Below are positions 55,859-64,000 of a stretch of 64,000 nucleotides of DNA, piece after piece; within the stretch, counting starts at the first letter, position 1; each line of letters begins with the position of its first letter. This DNA is from Glandiceps talaboti (Eukaryota; Hemichordata; Enteropneusta; Spengelidae). The position numbers and the translations under genes were made by a program. The stretch spans positions 24,720,425 to 24,784,424 of the forward strand of contig NC_135558.1 in NCBI RefSeq assembly GCF_964340395.1, given 5' to 3'. The notes under the pieces were generated by a model. That model ran no database searches and was not told the origin of the DNA. It saw nothing but the letters and a program-made list of their open reading frames with translations.

Positions 55859-57052
55859 GATAGTATTAGTTGAACTCGTTATACGGTGGTGAAGATCGCA
55901 ATCGAAGTACTATGATGTTCTCAGTTTTGAAACTAGAGAAGGAGTGATTTTTGGGGAAGAATTTTAGAAATTTATAGAGAATTTGTGCATTTCAATATTA
56001 CATTTAGAAATTCATTTTGCTTTGTAGTTATAAGGAATACTACCGCCGCCGTATGTCGGTGTTTCATATTAAAGAACTTCTAAAAAGAATATGTGTGAAC
56101 CCGCTCTTTTATTAGAAAATGAAAATAGGCATGGTGAAATGGTGACGGTTTTCACACTACTCGTTGGGCTCTATCAAAAAAAAAGGTGTGAACAATTTCT
56201 CCCATTCTATTCATATTTTCAAGAAAGGCCACTGAAAAGCGGTACAGTTCACACAACAATCCTCTGTTGACATACTGCCATCACTATCCCATTGTTTTAT
56301 TGATGACTGACAGCTCACACTGAAAGGACGCTTATCATATCTTTAGCAAAGCAACAAATTAGCTAAATTGTCTTGACAGTTGAAAGGTCGCTTGAACAAC
56401 TCCTTCAAAGTGCCGCCATAGTCACAGAGTCACAGTGCGGCTCCAAATACATACTTTTCATTGTTTCCAAAATCATGCAATGTTGCAGTTTTCAACATTA
56501 CTGAAGTGGGGGTGCGGCTTTAAATCAAATTGCGGCTTCAAATACAGATTTAACAGTATACATGATTTATTATGGTGTAAACTTGATAAAGGTTTCTTTT
56601 CTTTGGAAAATGATGTATATCTTTGTTGTGTGTATATGCCACCTGAAAAGTCTAGTGTACATGTTAAGAATGATTACTTTGATGTATTGGAGAGTGAAAT
56701 ATGTTGATATTCTTCAGTAGGTGATATTATTATCTTGGGTGATTTAAATAGTAGAGTTGGTCATCTTAAAGATTTTATTCAAATTGACAATGCAGTATAC
56801 ACTCCCGTGCCTCAATATTATACTTCAGATACATTTAGAGATAGACGTTCTCAGGACTCTTCCATAGCCAATGGAAATAAATTTGGTAAAGAGTTGATTG
56901 ATCTATGTCTAAATAATCACTTAATAATTGCTAATGGTAGAACTGTTGGAGGTTTGTCAGGAAAGTTTACTTACCATCATCCAATGGGGTCTAGTGCTGT
57001 TGATTATTGTATCACCACTAAGAGTAATTACAAACACTTGCAATATTTTTAA

Positions 57053-57500
57053 AGACAGAACTGCCCTATATAAAGAGGATTATGGCTAATCTATGCAAAT
57101 GCGGGAAATTCAAACTGCTGTACAGAGCACTAGCTTCTGGGTCTTGTTTTCAGCATTTTTTCTGTACTCTGAGAAACACACAGGTCATGTATCTTGTACA
57201 AATTGTTTGTGAATGTCGTAGGATGGTAACTTGATACACAAATTAGTTGAAAATCAGTCTGTTTGTTTCATAGAATGAAAAACCCTTTCCAAATGAGACA
57301 AATTTCCCTGCAAACAGCTGCTTAGATTGTGTGTCATTCAGGATTATTCAAATATGTGGCATTTGCATGTGAAAAACCCAGATATAGGGAATGTTTATAT
57401 TTTGGTGATTACTTGCCAGTGAGTCATCACAAGTTCTCCACCTCCAAACATACAGTCAGTCATATGCAAAACAGGGTTCCAGGCCCCGGCAGTTGTCTGT
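57053..57500. mobile_element. MITE with TTAA target duplication
   Basis: A ~448-bp insertion lies in the LINE endonuclease. TTAA occurs on both sides (57049-57052 and 57501-57504). The ends are imperfect inverted repeats (AGACAGAACTGCC versus GGCAGTTGTCT). Removing the insert and one TTAA leaves the endonuclease reading frame in register. TTAA duplication is typical of piggyBac-type elements, though the termini do not start with the usual CCY. No coding capacity. Confidence 0.75.
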
Positions 57501-57960
57501 TTAAGTACATGATATTACTGCTATGTCTGACCACTGTGCCATTAGTACTTCACTGTGTTGTAATTACAGTGTAACTCATGATTTACCAGCAAATAAACCA
57601 TTGCCAAAATACATCTGGGGAAATGACAGTGCTGTTAACTTTTATAATACAATGAATAATGTAGATTATATAAACAGTTTCAATCAGGTTTTGAATTATG
57701 ATATTAATACTGTTAACACTAATTCAGCACCTACAGAGCTTTGAAAGTGGTTAATAACCAACATACTTTCAAAGGGTGCTAGGCAAAGTCTTAAAATTAA
57801 ACACTGATTATATGCAAAATCATTGATTGATAAATTGCAGTCTACTCATGGAAATAGTTCAAATGAATATTGGAACATTCTGAAGAATCTACGGGGTAAA
57901 TTGATGGTTTCTATTGATGAATATATACAATGTAATGATTGGGTTACTTATTTTAAGTCA

Positions 57961-59101
57961 ATACCAGATTTAAACTGCATGCCTCCCGTAAGTTAATCAC
58001 TAATTATGCAAATAACTCATGAAACTAAAAAAACTATGGTAACAGGTTTTGTTTTTGGACAAGCATGCTTTCTTAGGTTAATGTATGTGCCAAATTATAC
58101 AGAATTTGAAGAGTGCATGATACTGCTTATTTACTGAATATCGTTCATTATTCAAAATACTCATTAAAGGTAAAAGTTGTAGCAACAAACTTCATAGGAC
58201 AGGTGCGTATTATTATGGTTGACATGTGTACTAAATTATATTGAAATTCAAGTATGCAGTCTTAAGATATAGCCTAATTACTGAAAATCATTAATTATGC
58301 AAATTATTCATTAACACTGTAAGGTACATCAACTAACTTTATGGGACATAAACAATTTGTTATGGTTAATGTATGTACTGAATTGTATTGAAATTGAAGT
58401 ATGCAGTCGTAAGATATAGCCTAATTACTAAGAATCATTAATTATGCAAATTATTCATTAACACTGTAAGGTACACCAACAAGCTTTAGAGGATACATGC
58501 GATAGTTATGGTTAACGTGTGCACTGAATTATATTGAAATTGAACTATGTATTCTTAAGATATAGCCTAATTACCGAAAATCATTAATTATGCAACTTAT
58601 TCATTAATACTGTAAGGTACATCATCAAACTTGATAGGACATATGTGTTTTCTTATGGTTAATGTACCGGTATGTACTAAATTATGTTGAATATGAAGTA
58701 TGCATTCTTGAGATATAGCCTAATTACCTAATTACCCAAAATAATTAATTATGCAAATTATTTGTTAACACTGTAAGGTACATCAACAAATTTTATAGGA
58801 CAAATGTGTGTTGTTATGTTTAACGAATGTACTAAATTATATTGAAATTGAAGTATGCAGTCTTAAGATATTGCTTAATTAATTGATTTCACTAATATGC
58901 AAATTTCTCTAATTAAACATTAACAGATCTGGCTCAAAACCTAATCAGGTCTAGCCATTACCCTAAAGATTATATATTCCAAATTTCATTACAATTGAGC
59001 TAGCCGATTTTTAGAAAATGATGACACAGACACACACACGGACAGACACACACACAGACAGACATTCCCCTTTTAATACCTCCCGTACACTTATGGGAGG
59101 T
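57961..59101 (-). mobile_element. Family T element 1 (Helitron2-like), 1.14 kb
   Basis: The right end (5' end in minus orientation) is a terminal hairpin ACCTCCCGTACAC...GGGAGGT (59078-59101), then a GACAGACACACA microsatellite (about 59025-59065). The interior has at least five tandem units of about 146-161 bp, marked by ACTGTAAGGTACATCAAC at 58316, 58463, 58609 and 58770. The left end has the inverted copy CCTCCCGTAAG (57982-57992) about 20 bp from the border, with a CAG...CTG mini-hairpin outside it. The host LINE frame resumes at once on both sides with no duplicated target bases (border uncertain by a base or two). Confidence 0.75.
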
Positions 59102-59515
59102 AAAAATAAGGAAGTCCCAGGTGAGGACTTAATTGTGAATGAGATGATTAAAGCGGGTAATAATTTCTTTTTCAATACTCAAGTTATTTAATCATATATT
59201 AGACATCTGAAATATCTGAAATTTGGAAAACAGCATTATTAGTTCCACTTCACAAATCGGGATAAAACCGATCCTAATAATTATAGAGTAATTGTTCTTT
59301 CTATTTGTTTATCAAAACTGTTTACATCTATTCTAAATAAAAGTCTTATAAAGTATTTAGAAGATAATCTTTTCTCTCCCTACGAGTTTGGTTTTACAAA
59401 GAATAGACATACTTCTGACTGTGTCTATTTATTAAAGACTGGAATCGATAAATGTTTTGGTGCCAACGGGAATAAGAATTCGCCTAATCGTCTATATGTA
59501 ACATTTGTAGATTTT

Positions 59516-60477
59516 AATCAGATGTAAACTGAATTCCTCCCGTAAGGATACACTACTCTTTGTTTTGTTAAAGAGTGTGTACCTTAGTTTGTATCTAAGC
59601 AATACAGAATAATAAATATAACCAAGTGCCAAAAGGTCACTCAACTTTTCTATTCAGATCTGAATCACTTCTATGTGCATTTACATTATAGGAATTGTAG
59701 GATTTGGTTCACACCGAATTCAATGTCACAAACACAGAAGAAGAAGACCCAAAATCACAGCAAATGCTACAATATATACAATCGACATGATCGCGTCATG
59801 GATGCCATCTTACCATTACACTTATATGCATGGTTCATGCATACGCATTTGTCTTCATTGCATTTTCTCACGGAATTGAACTTCGTAAAGGTATAACTCA
59901 ATTGAAATGTAGACGCACTAGAGCCAAAGGGAAGATCTAAAAATATATAGTATTTGTATACTCACCAAATGTTTCGGATTTGGTCTGCTCGAACCGCTAA
60001 TTTGGGCAGACTAGACGCCATATCATAAAACCTACAGCATTGAAAGTGACCGGCCGCTGAGGGCAGCCTTCCGAGTTTACTCAAATTGATATAGTGTAAT
60101 TATATTAATTCATATTGTCTTAATACTTTAAAGCACATCAACACATTTTATAGGACAAATCTATTTTCTTATGTTTGATGAATATACTAATTTTTATTGA
60201 AATTGGAGTATGTAGTCTTAAGATATTGCTTAATTAGTTGATTTCATCAAATTTATCTAATTAAACATTAACTGATCTGGCTCAAAACCTAATCAGGTCT
60301 AGCCATTACCCTAAGGATTATATATTCCAAATTTCATTACAATTGAGCCAGCCAATTTTTAGAAAATGATGACACAGACACACACATGGACAGACAGACA
60401 CACAGACAGACAGATGGACAGACAGACACATAGACAGACATTCCCCTTTTAATACCTCCCGTACCCTTACGGGAGGT
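59516..60477 (-). mobile_element. Family T element 2 (Helitron2-like) with cargo
   Basis: The termini match element 1: CCTCCCGTAAG at 59536-59546 with a CAGATGTAAACTG mini-hairpin outside it, and a terminal hairpin ACCTCCCGTA...TACGGGAGGT at 60454-60477 next to a GACAGACAGA microsatellite. Only one ~146-bp core unit remains (about 60100-60310). The centre (59560-60080) is unrelated, CpG-richer DNA including a candidate captured exon. It sits exactly between the TTTT ending the FVDF codons of the host LINE and the A7 run that starts the next codons, so there is no target duplication. Confidence 0.78.
59966..60021 (-). CDS. Candidate captured first exon (EFL1/EF2-like start?)
   Basis: Minus strand: ATG at 60021, 18 codons reading MASSLPKLAVRADQIRNI plus TG, then a consensus donor GTGAGT (59965-59960). 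A GC-rich, promoter-like leader lies upstream (60022-60085). The IRNI[C] ending in phase 2 is what precedes the VLAHVDHGKTTL P-loop in elongation-factor-like GTPases (EFL1/EF2 family); that identity is inference from a short peptide. No second exon is visible downstream within the element. It lies inside a Helitron2-like repeat in the same orientation as the repeat, which suggests gene-fragment capture. Confidence 0.4.
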
Positions 60478-61260
60478 AAAAAAACATTTGATTCTGTTTG
60501 GAGGGAAAGGTTTATTTCTAAAAATGCAAAGGTTAGGGATAACGGGGTTTCTATAATGTTGTAAAGTCCATGTATGATAACACTCAGTACGAAGTGAAAT
60601 TGGCAAATGGGATTTCTGATGGGTTTCTTTCTTCATGCGGGGTTAAACAAGGCTGCAATCTTTCACCTACACTTTTTAATATATTTCTTAATGACCTTCC
60701 AGATATGTTTGGTGATATTTTAGATTCTCCTGTTGAAATAGATGGTTTGAAAGTAAATTGTTTATTATATGCTGATGATTTAATTCTGATGTCAAAATCT
60801 GCAGATGATTTACAGGATTGTCTGAATAAATTAAACTCATGTAGTAAAAACTGGGGTCTTTCTGTGAACACTAAAAAGACAAAACAATGATCTTTAATAA
60901 GGGTAATAGTCTCATTTCAAATCAATCGTTTTGTTATGAGAATAATGTAATTGAAGCAGTGAGGCAGTCCACATATGTGGGTGTAATTTTTACTCCGCAA
61001 GGAAAGTTTACTCAAAATCAGATAAATCTAAAAAATAAGGCAATGTAAGCTTTGTTTAATATATAAAGACTATATGAGAAAATGTTAAACCCAAAACTTT
61101 GTTTAGATCTCTTTGAAAGTTTAGTTGTCCCAATTCTTTTGTATGCTTCAGAAATTTTGGCAACTGAGATTAAAAATAGAAGTAACTGTTTAGAAAGTTT
61201 ATGTATGTCTTATTACATGTTTATTTTAGGAGTGAGTAAACATACTGCATTAGAAGGTAT

Positions 61261-61382
61261 TAGAGCTGAATTAGGTAAACTACTGTTAAGAATTAATCTT
61301 CACATGTCTGTATTTAGGTATTAGAGCTGAATTAGGTAAACTACTGTTAAGAATTAATCTTCACATGTCTGTATTTAGGTAT
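61261..61382. repeat. 61-bp perfect tandem duplication in LINE
   Basis: The segment starting TAGAGCTGAATTAGGTAAAC at 61261 is repeated from 61322. As 61 is not a multiple of three, it frameshifts the LINE C-terminal region. Confidence 0.95.
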
Positions 61383-61440
61383 TGGAGTAGATTAAATAGT
61401 TTGCCAAGATCATATTCTAAAAGAGGCATTTAAAGTAAAT

Positions 61441-63040
61441 AATGTAGTAAATTCACCTTGGGTAAATTTTGTTCACCTTAATTTAAGGTAGGAGATGTCA
61501 AATTTGAATTACGTCAACGACGCAACTTTTGGCGCAGACTGAAACTCACGCTCTTGTCAACATTCGAACTCGAAACAAACCCGGAAGTGAAGTGTTAAAT
61601 GTTTTTCAAGCACTGTACGTACTCTTGGAGATTTAGGGGGTGAACGGAAGGTAATTGAGTTTCAGAAGTCCTTGCGAAGAAAATTAGCTTTACTACCATG
61701 CATGACTAAAGAGGAGCTGTTTTATAAATTTTAGACTTGAACAAAAACATTATTCAAATGTACGTAAACAATCAACTCTCAGGTACCATAGAAGCAAAAC
61801 ATAAAACCATCGGACTACGCAAAGTTTTTCAAAAACTTCCCTAGCACACTGAAGATGTTTTGCAAAGCAAATTTGCCATTTTATTAGTTGAAACATCATT
61901 TAGCATTTTATATGTTTTCCGTCGCTACTTTCTTAGTAATCAGTGGCCACTTCGTGTCGGTGGAGAAACTTCAGGCCCTGAACTCCAGTAAAATTGATCA
62001 TGCAACCACGATGACATCGTCATTTACCGGCCTTAAAAACACCATATAACAAATTGATAACAGTACTCTTTTATAAAAGGCTTCCAAAACTTATTCTGTT
62101 GTCGGTATTCTGCTCTCCCACGATGGTGTGCACTTGTTTGGTTTCGCTAGGGGTCTCGTAGTCCTGCTTGCATATGGCATAAGTCGTCCCTTCCAAGCGT
62201 GCACAGTCTGCAAGCAGGACTAGAGTTTCCGACACATGTATTCATTTTCAATAGAACCCCCAGACATTATACATCCCTGTATCAGTATAATAACATCCTG
62301 CCAATGAATTTTAATGAATATAGTTTGTTTTTCAGATGTATTCAACCAATAATAGATTTATTTTTTTATGTCTCGCCAACTATACTGGTAGTCACACTGA
62401 CTCGCGTGAGTCGAGTGTTTATAGTAAAGCATACAGTTCAAATTGCAACAAATTATACAAGTTGTACTATAAAAACTATTTACATTGTCTCCCCATAAAA
62501 GAAGTATCCATGGTAACATTACTATAAAGTTTCAATGAGGGGTTTTACATGTATTTTTGTACCCAAAATCAATAAATACATCTAGTAGCATACATTGTAG
62601 CTTTTGGTTCCTGGCAGTGCAGTGCAGTGCCACATATACAGAGCTAGAGGTACATATACTGGATGCCGAGTTGAGTGGATCAACAGCTAATGATAAAATA
62701 TCATTTATAGTTCAATTTGATGAGTTATTTCCTATTTTTCATAGTGACCACACTCCGCAATAAACACTAGCAATTTCATTATATGAAATCAACATTTAAC
62801 TGTTTCAACAATGGAGATATAAGGTGCGAGATCAATATATATTTCAATGTAGAATGGAAATCTAAATTCTTTTACTTTTGGGGTGTTTTTTTAGCTGTCT
62901 AGCTAGCTCTCATCCTACAGAAACGATTTTACTTTTAATGGGTCTGTTTGTATCCATAAACATGCAATTATTTCTTTTAAAAAATTTCCCCAAATTGAGA
63001 AATGGACACTGTAGAACAGCACTAAAATAAAGTGTCAACA
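61441..63040. other. Non-coding stretch with promoter-like motifs and a hairpin
   Basis: A GC-richer patch at 61510-61640 holds an E2F-like TTTTGGCGC (about 61526-61534) and an ETS-like CCCGGAAGTG (about 61578-61587). A 14-bp inverted repeat (TAGTCCTGCTTGCA at about 62158 and TGCAAGCAGGACTA at about 62209) could form a hairpin with a ~37-nt loop. Short open frames here show no motifs. Confidence 0.5.
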
Positions 63041-63715
63041 AAAGAACTGTTTTTCCTAACTACATACTGGCTTTGTATTCATAGCATTACTACATACTGA
63101 TTTGATTGGATGGACATTTTCAATTTTGGCCAATTAAGTTGGGGGGGGGGGGGGGGGGTTAACTAAAAGTGTTTAGCTGTTTATCCTACACTGAACTATT
63201 GACCTAGCCCCTAATGTGTTGATTTATCATACATAATTATGTACTGACAAACATCCCTTGGTGCCTATGTGTCCCAATATTTTGCATTTTTACGTGAATT
63301 TTGTCCAAAAATATTGAAATTTGGATGGGGTGAGGGGTGGGGGTTATAATTTTGAATGTTATGACCACTTTGGCTTTTGGGGAAATAAATAAACTCTGCA
63401 CATGAATAGTTCAGTTGATTTATTATACATATGTACTGATAGAAATATCCCTTGGTGCCTGTGTGTTCCAATTTTGTACAATTTCATGTGATTTTTAGCC
63501 AAAATGTTGAAATTTTGAAGGGGTGGGGGTGGGGGGGGGGGTTACAATTGTGAATATTATGAGCACTTTGGCGTTTGGAGAAAGAAATAAACTCCATATG
63601 ATTAGTTCAGTTGATTTAGCATACATGTGAACTGATAGATATATCCCTTGGTGCCTGTGTGTTCCAATATTGTACAATTTCATGTGATTTTGTACAATTT
63701 CATGTGAGCAGATGT
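63041..63715. repeat. ~195-bp tandem repeat, three to four degenerate units
   Basis: Units are marked by ACTGATAGA..ATCCCTTGGTGCC (near 63244, 63438 and 63634) and each contains a G-rich run (63138-63158, 63326-63345, 63520-63541) and AATAAATAAACTC. The G-runs vary in length between units. A short direct duplication (TTGTACAATTTCATGTGA twice, about 63670-63708) ends the array. Confidence 0.8.
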
Positions 63716-63872
63716 AATAGCAATGAAATAGATGATGAATTTCATTTATTATTTTCATGTGATGTGCATAGATCGGATATAACTATTTTATTGCAATTTG
63801 AATAATTGTACTTTTTCTATTGCAGAGAAAGAAAAAATATTAAAACTGATATTGGAATATATCAAACTTATA
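63716..63872. other. Short LINE-like or non-coding stretch
   Basis: AT-rich, with no confident feature. A frame with FHLLFSCDVH resembles the FHLLxxCP motif seen near some LINE C-termini, but it is too short to call. Confidence 0.3.
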
Positions 63873-64000
63873 TGTAGCCTACCTGTAGACATAAAAGAGT
63901 ACAAGCTACTACACTATTGTAGCCTACCTGTAGACATAAAAGAGTACAAGCTACTACACTATTGTAGCCTACCTGTAGACGTAAAACACTACATGCTACT
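63873..64000. repeat. 45-bp tandem repeat reaching the window edge
   Basis: Units start TGTAGCCTACCTGTAGAC at 63873, 63918 and 63963. The first two are identical and the third diverges (GTAAAACACTACATGC). It continues beyond the window. Confidence 0.92.

Larger units (their letters stand above)
53908..56556 (-). mobile_element. Pogo-like DNA transposon with TIRs and TA duplication
   Basis: The left end reads CCGTTAAATCTGTATTTGAA and continues GCCGC. The right end (to 56556) is its inverse with one mismatch in 25 bp. TA dinucleotides flank both ends (53906-53907 and 56557-56558), the Tc1/mariner-pogo signature. A further inverted pair (GAAGTCGGGGTGCG near 53981 and CGGGGG.GAAGT-like near 56505) extends the subterminal repeats. 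It carries one transposase gene on the minus strand and inserted next to or into the LINE at 56559. Confidence 0.88.
56559..61440 (+). mobile_element. LINE with APE endonuclease and RT, cut by three insertions
   Basis: In order: an endonuclease segment (56567-57050; LCCVYMPPEKSSVHV, ILGDLNSRVG, SGKFTYHHP and SSAVDYCI), the SDHCAI motif (57521), and a connector (57590-57960). The RT follows: GEDLIVNEMI at 59125, NYRVIVLSICLSKLFTSIL, EFGFTKNRHTSDC, FVDF (59503-59515), TFDSVW (60487), GVKQGCNLSPTLFNIFLNDL and YADDLILMS (catalytic). It ends with PILLYASEI and NSLPRSYSKRGI near 61430. Three younger elements interrupt it at 57053, 57961 and 59516. Several stops, indels and a 61-bp tandem duplication (61261-61382) make it dead. 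The 5' end is lost at the pogo element. Confidence 0.85.

Overview
This is eukaryotic, AT-rich, repeat-saturated DNA from an animal, most likely a marine invertebrate. The reasons are spliced immunoglobulin-domain exons with phase-1 introns, many LINE, Penelope, DIRS, Ty3/gypsy and pogo elements, and microsatellite-bearing repeats of the kind common in marine invertebrate genomes. The species cannot be read from the window. An invertebrate deuterostome such as a hemichordate is a guess only. There is no bacterial gene organisation. The only host-gene coding sequence I can defend is one I-set Ig domain split over two exons (17424-17621 and 24662-24730, + strand). Almost everything else is mobile DNA, much of it nested.

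Layout: 1-989 is an 86-bp satellite. 4911-7275 is a non-autonomous element with subterminal inverted repeats. 7.4-13.7 kb holds LINE scraps and several copies of a hairpin-ended repeat called family A here. 16530-17190 is a foldback element. 17.4-24.7 kb is the Ig gene segment, whose 7-kb intron carries Penelope, gypsy-like and LINE remnants. 25.3-27.7 kb is a 49-bp satellite, family A and family C. 27754-33001 is a 5.2-kb element with 19-bp terminal inverted repeats. It encloses a 2.6-kb foldback element built from 20-bp palindromes and a broken SAP-like ORF. 34-43 kb holds family A copies (one split by two LINEs), family B and LINE pieces.

44804-53721 is a complete, apparently very young Ty3/gypsy retrotransposon. 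It has two 1275-bp LTRs that look identical, a CTAT target duplication, a tRNA-Lys primer site, a polypurine tract, and open gag and pol. Its gag carries an N-terminal RRM-like domain followed by a PNMA-like capsid region and a CCHC knuckle. Gag and pol overlap in the -1 frame at a slippery TTTAAAC followed by a 6-nt spacer and a strong hairpin. The element landed in the RT/RNase H of an older DIRS-type element.

53908-56556 is a pogo-like DNA transposon with TA duplication and a spliced but decayed transposase. 56559-61440 is a LINE cut by a TTAA-type MITE and two Helitron2-like repeats. One of those repeats carries what looks like a captured first coding exon. 61.4-64 kb is non-coding with two further tandem arrays.

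The unifying observation is that families A, B, C, D and T share one design: a T-tract, a terminal hairpin, usually a TCTG/TGTG microsatellite, a tandem core of roughly 115-160-bp units, an inner inverted copy of the 5' end and a short 3' hairpin. They appear to insert without target duplication. I read them as non-autonomous Helitron2/Helentron-type (HINE/pearl-like) elements.
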